A stretch of DNA of 15,349 bases from Pseudomonadota bacterium (GTDB lineage: Bacteria; Pseudomonadota; Gammaproteobacteria; Pseudomonadales; Cellvibrionaceae), in assembly GCA_023416875.1 (NCBI GenBank), contig JAEZGT010000243.1:1-15349 (forward strand). Reading direction: 5' to 3'. The notes under the pieces were generated by a model. That model was not told the origin of the DNA and did no database searches. It saw only the letters and a list, made by a program, of their open reading frames with translations. Position 1 is the first letter of the stretch, and every line of letters begins with the position of its first letter. This document shows, in pieces, positions 7,129 through 14,141 of this stretch. A program made the position numbers and the translations under genes.

Positions 7129-7151
7129 ACTTCGGTAATTTTTGCCGAGGT
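7129..7151 (+). terminator. 10-bp hairpin downstream of cpoB, possible transcript end
   Basis: Bases 7129-7138 (ACTTCGGTAA) pair with 7142-7151 (TTGCCGAGGT) across a three-base TTT loop; eight pairs are Watson-Crick and two are G-U. It begins 98 bases after the cpoB stop. The downstream bases are A-rich, not T-rich, so it is not a classical intrinsic terminator. It may protect the 3' end of the tol-pal mRNA or act in the malQ leader. Confidence 0.3.
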
Positions 7152-7273
7152 ATGAAAAAAATACTTTATTTATTATTTCGACCGCGATGAAGGCTGGGTG
7201 CGTATTTCCGCCCGTTCCATGAAGCACGGCGTGTTTTCAGCTGATGGCCGTCTTAGATCAAATTGCTAGAAGT

Positions 7274-7289
7274 TGGCATGAGATACGCT
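7274..7289 (+). promoter_or_regulatory. Weak sigma-54-like -24/-12 site before malQ
   Basis: TGGCATG (7274-7280) matches the -24 box of the sigma-54 consensus. Four bases later ACGCT (7285-7289) holds the essential GC at the correct 12-base distance but lacks the two T residues before it. It lies 64 bases before the malQ ATG, a good distance for a promoter. A single such match can arise by chance, and I saw no clear sigma-70 promoter to compare it with. Confidence 0.22.
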
Positions 7290-7353
7290 AGACTTGGTTT
7301 TTAGAGCCCCTCCCTGACAACTAAAAACGAAAACCATTGGTGGTGAATACTTT

Positions 7354-9474
7354 ATGGACAACTTAGATAAGTTGTTTTACTGGCGTGGTATTGCTGACGA
7401 ATATCACAACTATCGGGGCGAGAGAGTTGCTGTGTCACTGGAAAATCGCCGTCGCCTGCTCCAGGCGATGGGGGTGGATACAGATTCTCCTGAGGTCGTC
7501 GCGAAACAAGCATATGCTCTCGATATCGAGCCCTGGCGCACCTGGTTTCCGCCGCTGCTCATGACCGATGCCGGTGAGCGTTCCCATTTTTCCATTAACG
7601 TCATGCCCGATGATTTGCAGAAAAAATTCTATTACGAGATTTTTCTGGAATCCGGGGGCGCGCGCAGTGGCGAATTTATTCCTGCGCATTGTCCCGAGGT
7701 AGGCGACTACCTCTACGAGGGCATTCGCTACACTCGACGCGCCATTGAGGTGCATGAGCTCCCCATCGGCTACCACCGCTTGCGGGTTACTCAGGTGGAG
7801 GATGCCAGCCGAACCAAGGAAACCCAGTTGGTGGTGGCCCCCGACCAAGCGTATACCCCAGATTGGGTCGTGCAGGGCAAGCGCCCCTGGGGCATTATTG
7901 TTCAGCTTTATACTTTGCGTTCCGCTCGCAACTGGGGCATTGGCGATTTTACCGATCTGCGTACACTGATCACCGAGGCGGCCGATGCCGGTGCAGATAT
8001 GATCGGCCTCAATCCCCTTCACGCGTTGCGTTCACCTGTCGAAAATCACTGCAGTCCCTACAGCCCGTCTGATCGACGCTTTCTCAACCCCCTTTACATA
8101 GATCCGGAAGTCGAGCCGGAATATGTGAAAAAGACGGCTGACATCTTGCCGATTCTGGTGCGTTTGCGTGCACAGGACAATGTGGCTTACGCCGCGGTTT
8201 ACAGCACCAAAATGGCGGTGTTCAGGGAAATGTACGCCATATTCATGGCCAACGAGCTCGATAAAAACACTTCTCGCGCACAGAAATTCCGCAAATTTGT
8301 ACAGGAGGCGGGCGCAGCGTTACAGGATTTCTGCCTATATCAGGTTTTAGCGGAAACCACAGGCCAACAAATCGATCAGCTCGACGCCGCCGCGAAGCAG
8401 GATGCCGTCAATCGCTATGCTGAACGCATTCAGTTTCACGCCTATTTACAATGGCTCGCCGATCACCAGCTCGAATCTTGCCAGCGCCACGCGCGCGACA
8501 GCGGCATGAAGCTGGGATTGATGCGCGACCTCGCAGTCGGCGCGGATGGCGGCGGAGCTGAGGTGGCCACCAATCTGCAATTGTTCTGTCGCTCTGCGGC
8601 GGTGGGTGCTCCACCTGACCCACTGGCGGAAAAGGGTCAGAACTGGGGATTGCCACCCATGGATCCGGCTACGCTTCGCGCCACGGGCTTTGCCCATTTT
8701 ATTAACCTGTTGCGCGCCAACATGGCGCACTGCGGGGCTCTGCGTATCGATCACGCCATGGCATTAATGCGATTGTGGTGGTGTCCTCCCGGACAGACAG
8801 CCGACTACGGCGCCTATATTTATTACCCGTTCCGCGAGATGCTCGGCCTGTTGCGTTTAGAAAGTGTGCGCAATCGCTGCCTGGTTATCGGCGAGGACAT
8901 GGGCGTAGTGCCTTCGGAATTCCGTGAGGCGCTGATGAGCTCGAATATCTTCACCAACAAATTGTTTTATTTTGAAAAGCTACAGGACGGGCGTTTTCGT
9001 CCAGCGGAGGAATACGAACCGCGGGCTTTGGCGATGTTGACCAATCACGATGTGCCGACTATCGCCAGCTGGTGGGTCAGCTCCGATCTGCAGCTGCGTC
9101 AGCGCTTGAATTTGTTGGAAGAAGGTGTGGATTACGAGGAAGTGCTGGTGCAACGCGATAGGGAAAAATTGCGTCTGCTCGAGTGGTTGGAAAGTCAGGG
9201 ACTGGTGAAGCGCGACCAATTTTCCGCCCTGCTAGCGGAGTCCATGCATCACAGCTTTGCCGCAACGCTACTACAGGGGGTGAGTCGGTGCGCATCTCAG
9301 TTGTTTGTCATCCAGTTGGAGGACCTGGAACTGTTGGAGGATCCGGTCAATGTGCCTGGGACCAGCTACCAATATCCGAACTGGCAACGCAAGTTGGCGG
9401 TGCCGCTCGAGATGCTGTTTTCGGAAGAGCGTGTGCAATCTCTGCTGCGCGCGATTGCTTTGGAGCGCGGCTGA
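7354..9474 (+). CDS. malQ: MalQ, 4-alpha-glucanotransferase (amylomaltase, GH77)
   Basis: This enzyme moves alpha-1,4-glucan segments between maltodextrins, releasing glucose and making longer chains. The 706 residues match the long, E. coli-like form (694), with an N-terminal extension of about 150 residues before the catalytic barrel that opens at about 175 with WGIIVQLYTLRSARNWGIGDF. The three GH77 acidic residues are visible: the nucleophile Asp466 in LRIDHAMALMRLWW, the acid/base Glu514 in VIGEDMGVVP, and Asp566 in LTNHDVPTIASWW. GLNPLHALRS and NCHCSPYSPS-like sequence (here ENHCSPYSPSDRRFLNPLY) are also family features. GGTGA (7342-7346) lies seven bases before the ATG. As first gene before glgB-glgX-glgP it probably recycles the short dextrins made by GlgX and GlgP. 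It appears cytoplasmic, with no signal peptide. Confidence 0.96.
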   Translation: MDNLDKLFYWRGIADEYHNYRGERVAVSLENRRRLLQAMGVDTDSPEVVAKQAYALDIEPWRTWFPPLLMTDAGERSHFSINVMPDDLQKKFYYEIFLESGGARSGEFIPAHCPEVGDYLYEGIRYTRRAIEVHELPIGYHRLRVTQVEDASRTKETQLVVAPDQAYTPDWVVQGKRPWGIIVQLYTLRSARNWGIGDFTDLRTLITEAADAGADMIGLNPLHALRSPVENHCSPYSPSDRRFLNPLYIDPEVEPEYVKKTADILPILVRLRAQDNVAYAAVYSTKMAVFREMYAIFMANELDKNTSRAQKFRKFVQEAGAALQDFCLYQVLAETTGQQIDQLDAAAKQDAVNRYAERIQFHAYLQWLADHQLESCQRHARDSGMKLGLMRDLAVGADGGGAEVATNLQLFCRSAAVGAPPDPLAEKGQNWGLPPMDPATLRATGFAHFINLLRANMAHCGALRIDHAMALMRLWWCPPGQTADYGAYIYYPFREMLGLLRLESVRNRCLVIGEDMGVVPSEFREALMSSNIFTNKLFYFEKLQDGRFRPAEEYEPRALAMLTNHDVPTIASWWVSSDLQLRQRLNLLEEGVDYEEVLVQRDREKLRLLEWLESQGLVKRDQFSALLAESMHHSFAATLLQGVSRCASQLFVIQLEDLELLEDPVNVPGTSYQYPNWQRKLAVPLEMLFSEERVQSLLRAIALERG

Positions 9475-9628
9475 GCCGGCTCCGTTAAATTAACAACATC
9501 CGCAGAGCACCCCGTTGGCGGCGAGCGTCATGCGGAGGCGGAACCCGGTGGCGTGTGGCTCGCCACCGTTGCCGTTTAGAGCGGCGGGTTCAGGCTTGGC
9601 GGGATAAAAACGATAAGGAAACCAGATC
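9475..9628. other. malQ-glgB spacer with competing stem-loops
   Basis: The 154-base spacer has an 8-bp stem CGGTGGCG (9546-9553) / CGCCACCG (9561-9568) with a seven-base loop. The same right arm can instead pair with GGCGGCGAGC (9517-9526) against GCTCGCCACC (9558-9567), nine of ten pairs. An outer pair TCCGCA (9499-9504) / TGCGGA (9531-9536) is also possible. There is no T run, so it is not a plain terminator; a leader or processing structure for glgB is possible. A good ribosome site, AAGGAA (9615-9620), precedes the glgB GTG by eight bases. Confidence 0.4.
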
Positions 9629-11827
9629 GTGAAAAACGACTTGATTCTGCTGTCTTCATCCCAGCTCGATTCTCTTATTTATTCCGAATGTGACGATGTA
9701 TTTGCTCTGCTCGGCCTGCATGAGTGGGGGCCCGGTCAGTACGTGGTGCGCGCGTTTCTGCCCGGCGCCTCCAGGGTAGAAGTTATTGCCGCGTCCGGCG
9801 ATGATCTTTTGGGCGAACTCTCGCTGATGCGCGACGGCATATTTGCCGGTCTGATTGCCGCCGACACGAGGTTCGCCTATCGCCTGCGCGTGCACTACGG
9901 CGATTATGTGGAAGTGCGCGAAGATCCTTATCGCTTCGGTACTACCATCGGTGAAATGGATTTGTACCTGTTCGGCGAGGGGCGCCACGAGCGCCTGTAC
10001 GACTGGCTAGGCGCTCACGTGATCGAAGTAGATGGCGTGCCCGGAGTGCGGTTTGCCGTGTGGGCGCCCAATGCCCGCCGCGTGTCGGTGGTGGGAGAGT
10101 TCAACTTCTGGGACGGTCGCCATCACATGATGCGCAAACATATTCCCAGCGGTATCTGGGAGATCTTCATCCCACATCTGAGTGTCGGCACCCTCTACAA
10201 ATACGAAATCAAAACCCGCGATGGCCACCTGCTGCCGCAAAAAGCTGATCCATTGGGATTCGCTGCCGAGCGGCCGCCGCAAACGGCTTCCCGAGTGGTG
10301 GATACGCGAGATTACGTTTGGGGCGACAGCGGCTGGATGAGCAATCGCGGGCACCAGTCCGCCCTGGATAAGCCCATCAGCATTTACGAGGTGCATTTGG
10401 GCTCCTGGCGGCGCGACCCGCAAAATCCGCAGGAATACCTGACCTATCAGGCGCTTGCCGAGCAGCTCATTCCGTACGTGCTGAACATGGGTTTTACCCA
10501 TATTCAACTTATGCCGATCAGCGAGTTTCCCTTTGACGGTTCCTGGGGATATCAGCCAGTGGGCTTGTACGCGCCAACCTCGCGTTTTGGCAGTCCGCAG
10601 GATTTCATGCATTTTGTGGATGCCTGTCACCAGGCGGGGCTTGGCGTGCTGATCGATTGGGTGCCCGGACATTTCCCCTCCGACGGCCACGGTCTCGCGC
10701 GTTTCGACGGCACGCCCTTGTACGAGCACGCCGACGACCGTCAGGGTTTCCATCCGGACTGGAATACCTATATCTACAATTACGGTCGTTGCGAAGTTGC
10801 CAACTTCCTCTTTGCCAACGCGCTGTTTTGGCTCGAGCGTTTTCACGTGGACGGCCTGCGGGTGGATGCGGTGGCCTCCATGTTGTATTTGGATTACAGC
10901 CGCAAGCATGGCGAGTGGATCCCCAATGCTTACGGAGGTCGGGAAAATCTGGACGCGATTGATCTGCTCAAGCGGGTCAACCAGAAGGTCTACGAGCGCT
11001 TCCCGGATATGATGATGATCGCCGAGGAGTCCACCGCTTGGCCGGGCGTGTCCCATCCGGTTCACGCGGGTGGTTTGGGGTTTGGTTACAAGTGGAATAT
11101 GGGATGGATGAACGACAGTCTGCGTTATATGTCCTTCGACCCCATCCATCGCCAGTACCACCACCACGACCTGACGTTCAGCCTGCTCTACGCTTTCAAT
11201 GAGAATTTCATTTTGCCTCTCAGCCACGATGAAGTGGTGCACGGCAAGCGCTCGTTGCTGGATAAAATGCCGGGCTCGGGCGAGCAGAAGTTTGCCAACC
11301 TGCGCGCCTATTACACCTTTATGTGGACGCATCCCGGGAAAAAGCTGCTGTTTATGGGCGGCGAATTCGCCCAGGGGGTAGAGTGGAATCACAATGTCAG
11401 TCTGGACTGGCACTTGCTGGACGTTCACTATCACCAGGGCGTTCAGCGTCTGGTGCAGGATTTAAACCGCCTTTATCGCGAATGTCCGCAGCTGCATCGG
11501 CACGATTGCGATCCACGGGGCTTTGAGTGGGTAGATGCGGATGACCGGCACAATTCAATTTTTGCCTTCATTCGCAAAGCGGAGGGTTGTGCACCTCTGC
11601 TGATTGTGGCCAATATGACCCCCGTTTTGCGTGAAGGTTATCGCGTGGGTGTCCCCGACGCGGGTTATTACCGGGAGCTGCTCAACACCGACGCCCACTG
11701 TTATGGCGGCGGTGATCGTGGCAATGGCGGCGGCTGTGTCGCCGAGTCGCTGGAGAGTCACGGTCGACCCTGGTCTATCTGTATGACCATACCGCCTCTG
11801 GCCACACTGGTGTTTACGCTTGAATAA
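9629..11827 (+). CDS. glgB: GlgB, 1,4-alpha-glucan branching enzyme (GH13_9)
   Basis: GlgB cuts alpha-1,4 chains and re-attaches the piece by an alpha-1,6 bond, making the branches of glycogen. It has 732 residues (E. coli 728), the long form with two N-terminal beta domains: N1 (about 10-120) and a CBM48 (about 125-225, containing RFAVWAPNARRVSVVGEFNFWDGR). The catalytic barrel starts about 250 with ISIYEVHLGSWRR. Catalytic residues are the nucleophile Asp413 in GLRVDAVASMLYLDYSRK, the acid/base Glu466 in MIAEESTAWP and Asp534 in LPLSHDEVVHGK. The C-terminal beta domain includes the usual YGGGDRGNGGG loop and SICMTIPPLATLVF. The start is GTG with a strong ribosome site (AAGGAA, eight bases). 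No odd residue or frameshift is seen. Confidence 0.97.
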   Translation: MKNDLILLSSSQLDSLIYSECDDVFALLGLHEWGPGQYVVRAFLPGASRVEVIAASGDDLLGELSLMRDGIFAGLIAADTRFAYRLRVHYGDYVEVREDPYRFGTTIGEMDLYLFGEGRHERLYDWLGAHVIEVDGVPGVRFAVWAPNARRVSVVGEFNFWDGRHHMMRKHIPSGIWEIFIPHLSVGTLYKYEIKTRDGHLLPQKADPLGFAAERPPQTASRVVDTRDYVWGDSGWMSNRGHQSALDKPISIYEVHLGSWRRDPQNPQEYLTYQALAEQLIPYVLNMGFTHIQLMPISEFPFDGSWGYQPVGLYAPTSRFGSPQDFMHFVDACHQAGLGVLIDWVPGHFPSDGHGLARFDGTPLYEHADDRQGFHPDWNTYIYNYGRCEVANFLFANALFWLERFHVDGLRVDAVASMLYLDYSRKHGEWIPNAYGGRENLDAIDLLKRVNQKVYERFPDMMMIAEESTAWPGVSHPVHAGGLGFGYKWNMGWMNDSLRYMSFDPIHRQYHHHDLTFSLLYAFNENFILPLSHDEVVHGKRSLLDKMPGSGEQKFANLRAYYTFMWTHPGKKLLFMGGEFAQGVEWNHNVSLDWHLLDVHYHQGVQRLVQDLNRLYRECPQLHRHDCDPRGFEWVDADDRHNSIFAFIRKAEGCAPLLIVANMTPVLREGYRVGVPDAGYYRELLNTDAHCYGGGDRGNGGGCVAESLESHGRPWSICMTIPPLATLVFTLE

Positions 11828-11858
11828 ATCGTTTTTGCCGACGTATGTTCCCGCCCTG

Positions 11859-11874
11859 CGCCGGGGAGCCGGCG
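11859..11874 (+). other. GC-rich hairpin in the glgB-glgX spacer
   Basis: CGCCGG (11859-11864) and CCGGCG (11869-11874) form a 6-bp stem with a four-base loop GGAG. No T run follows. It lies in the gap between the glgB stop and the preferred glgX start, and within the possible 22-codon extension if glgX starts at 11845. Confidence 0.35.
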
Positions 11875-11910
11875 GCAGAGCAGTTTGATGAGGTTTCGAT
11901 TGGCGACGCT

Positions 11911-14061
11911 ATGGCGTATACCATAAAAGAAGGTGCGGCCTATCCTCTTGGCGCCACCCCTATGGAGGGTGGTGTCAATTTCGCTTTGTTTTCACAACAT
12001 GCACAAAAGGTTGAGCTCTGCCTGTTCGACGAATCGGGCGAGCGAGAAGTGGCGCGGCTGACGCTGCCCGGCCAAACCGATTACGTATGGCACGGCTGGG
12101 TGGAAGGTTTGGCCCCGGGCGCGTTGTACGGCTATCGGGTGCATGGGCCTTTTCAGCCGCAGGCCGGGCATCGCTTCAACCCCCACAAGTTATTGCTAGA
12201 CCCTTACGCGAAGGGCATCAAAGGCAATTTCGTCTGGGGCGATGAACATTACGCGTACAACCTGAAAGATCCCAGCCTGGACTTTTCCTTTGACCGCAGT
12301 GACAACGCCGCCAAGATGCCCAAGGCGGTAGTGGTGCAGCCGGGCGAGCCGCCCCGCCCTCTGGAGCGGCCGATCCCCTGGCAGGAGACCGTCATCTACG
12401 AGTTGCATGTCAAGGGCTTCACCAAGCTGAATGAGCTGTTGCCTGCGCATTTGCGCGGCACTTACGCTGGCTTGGGAAGTGAACCGGTGATCCGCTACTT
12501 GCAGGAGCTCGGCGTCACCAGCATCGAACTTTTGCCCGTCCACTACTTCATCGACGAACACTTCCTCATCAAGCGCAACCTGGTGAATTATTGGGGCTAC
12601 AACACGCTTAATTTTTTCACGCCGCACCCGGCCTATATGGCCGGCGACGATCCGGCGGAATTCAAGCAGATGGTCAGCAATCTGCACGCCGCCGGTATAG
12701 AGGTGTTGCTGGACGTGGTGTACAACCACACAGCGGAAGGCAATCATCTGGGGCCGACCCTTAGCTTTCGCGGCATCGACAACTGCTCTTACTACAGCCT
12801 GCTCAGTCAGGATCCGCGCTTTTATGTCAATGACACCGGCTGTGGCAACACCTTCAACGTCAAACATCCGCGCGTGTTGCAGCTGGTGATGGACAGCCTG
12901 CGCCACTGGGCGACGGAAATGGGGGTGGATGGTTTCCGCTTTGACCTGGCACCGGTGCTCGGTCGCGAAATTCACGGCTTTGATCCGGCGGGTGGATTTT
13001 TCGACTGCGTGCGCCAGGATCCGGTGCTCAACACCAAAAAGCTGATCGCCGAGCCCTGGGATATAGGCCCGGGCGGCTACCAGCTCGGCCATTTTCCACC
13101 GGGCTGGGCGGAGTGGAATGACCGCTATCGAGACACCGTGCGCCGCTATTGGCGCGGCGATCCGGGGATAATGCCGGAGTTTGCGCGGCGGCTGCACGGG
13201 TCCAGTGACCTCTTCGAACACTCGCGGCGCAAACCTTCGAGCACCGTCAATTTTGTCACCAGCCACGATGGCTTCACCCTTCGCGATCTGGTGAGCTACA
13301 GCCAGCGCCACAATCATGCCAATAAAGAGCAGAACAACGACGGCCATCACGCCAACTTCAGTCAAAACTTCGGCGTTGAAGGGCCCACCAAAAACGAGCG
13401 CATCGACGCTCTGCGGTTTCGCCAGCAGCGCAATTTTCTTGCAACCCTTTTGCTGAGCCAGGGCACGCCCATGCTGCTCGCCGGCGATGAGCTCGGCCGC
13501 ACTCAGCAGGGCAATAACAACGCCTACTGCCAGGACAACGAAATCAACTGGCTGAATTGGTCCGAGCTGCAGCAGCAACACTGGAGCCTGCGCGAGTTCG
13601 TCCGCAACGTCATCCGCGTGCGGCGGGAGTTCCCCCTGCTGCGCAGCCCGTTCTTTATTCACAAACCGGAGGAACAAGTCGTCCAGGCGGGCTATAACAT
13701 TCACTGGCTTAACAAAGATGGCATGCCCATGAAAGAGAGCGAATGGGCTAACGGCGAGGAATCCTGCCTCGGCTGGATGCTGGAGTCGGTGGTCAACGCT
13801 CGTTGCGTCCACTGTCTGTTAAGCCTGTTCAATGCCAGCGACAAACCGGTGAATTTCCAGCTGCCCACCGGCTGGTATTGGGTTGCGCTCCTGGATACAG
13901 CGACCAATGACGGTCTGCCAGTGGAGCGCTACGTGGAGCTGGAAAAAGCGCTGGTAGTGGAAGAAAAGGCGATGATCGTGCTGTACGGCCTGTCCAGCCA
14001 ATGCGATTGGCAGGGGGATCCGCTGCTGGTGCGGCAGCCCGATTCCACTAACGAAATTTAA
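11911..14061 (+). CDS. glgX: GlgX, glycogen debranching enzyme (GH13_11)
   Basis: GlgX hydrolyses alpha-1,6 branches, preferring the short stubs left by glycogen phosphorylase. From ATG 11911 it is 716 residues. The N-terminal CBM48 (about 10-150) begins YPLGATPMEGGVNFALFS and contains GYRVHGPFQP and GHRFNPHKLLLDPYAK. The GH13 barrel follows from about 165 (ETVIYELHVKGFTKLN). Catalytic residues are Asp345 in VDGFRFDLAPVLGR, Glu381 in KLIAEPWDIGPGGYQ and Asp453 in TSHDGFTLRDLVSY; QGTPMLLAGDELGRTQQGNN is another isoamylase-type signature. I chose 11911 because its protein starts align with E. coli GlgX; ATG 11845 would add MFPPCAGEPAAEQFDEVSIGDA, which resembles nothing. Neither start has a good ribosome site (AGG is 17 bases before 11911), so the start is uncertain. 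Confidence 0.93.
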   Translation: MAYTIKEGAAYPLGATPMEGGVNFALFSQHAQKVELCLFDESGEREVARLTLPGQTDYVWHGWVEGLAPGALYGYRVHGPFQPQAGHRFNPHKLLLDPYAKGIKGNFVWGDEHYAYNLKDPSLDFSFDRSDNAAKMPKAVVVQPGEPPRPLERPIPWQETVIYELHVKGFTKLNELLPAHLRGTYAGLGSEPVIRYLQELGVTSIELLPVHYFIDEHFLIKRNLVNYWGYNTLNFFTPHPAYMAGDDPAEFKQMVSNLHAAGIEVLLDVVYNHTAEGNHLGPTLSFRGIDNCSYYSLLSQDPRFYVNDTGCGNTFNVKHPRVLQLVMDSLRHWATEMGVDGFRFDLAPVLGREIHGFDPAGGFFDCVRQDPVLNTKKLIAEPWDIGPGGYQLGHFPPGWAEWNDRYRDTVRRYWRGDPGIMPEFARRLHGSSDLFEHSRRKPSSTVNFVTSHDGFTLRDLVSYSQRHNHANKEQNNDGHHANFSQNFGVEGPTKNERIDALRFRQQRNFLATLLLSQGTPMLLAGDELGRTQQGNNNAYCQDNEINWLNWSELQQQHWSLREFVRNVIRVRREFPLLRSPFFIHKPEEQVVQAGYNIHWLNKDGMPMKESEWANGEESCLGWMLESVVNARCVHCLLSLFNASDKPVNFQLPTGWYWVALLDTATNDGLPVERYVELEKALVVEEKAMIVLYGLSSQCDWQGDPLLVRQPDSTNEI

Positions 14062-14087
14062 TACCCAGTCGAAAGCAGCAAAGCCGC

Positions 14088-14097
14088 ACCGGCCGGT
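14088..14097. repeat. 10-bp palindrome in the glgX-glgP spacer
   Basis: ACCGGCCGGT is its own reverse complement and lies in the 80-base gap between glgX and glgP. It could be chance in GC-rich DNA. I cannot assign a role. No T run follows, so it is not a terminator. Confidence 0.2.
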
Positions 14098-14141
14098 CGC
14101 GCGTGGCGGAGTCCTTAGGCATCGAGAGAGGAATCTTGGTC

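Larger units (their letters stand above)
7031..7353. other. Spacer between the tol-pal and glycogen operons
   Basis: No gene is visible in these 323 bases. The region is AT-rich around 7152-7180 and contains a 10-bp hairpin (7129-7151) and a weak sigma-54-like sequence (7274-7289). A short frame at 7153-7269 reads as a protein-like stretch (FDRDEGWVRISARSMKHG) but follows a TGA, has no good start and resembles nothing I recognise. An ATG at 7152 gives only MKKILYLLFRPR before a stop. The stretch must contain the end of the tol-pal transcript and the promoter for malQ. Confidence 0.6.

Noticed and set aside
7152..7190. Short ATG frame MKKILYLLFRPR after cpoB
   Set aside because: Only 12 codons, with no clear ribosome site and no known homologue; the start looks like a signal peptide only by chance.
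10007..11434. Long open frame (475 codons) on the minus strand opposite glgB
   Set aside because: Antisense shadow of glgB, rich in His/Val/Gln and without domain likeness; glgB is intact with all catalytic residues.
12196..13812. Long open frame (538 codons) on the minus strand opposite glgX
   Set aside because: It is the antisense shadow of a clear GH13 enzyme in GC-rich DNA; its translation shows no recognisable domain.
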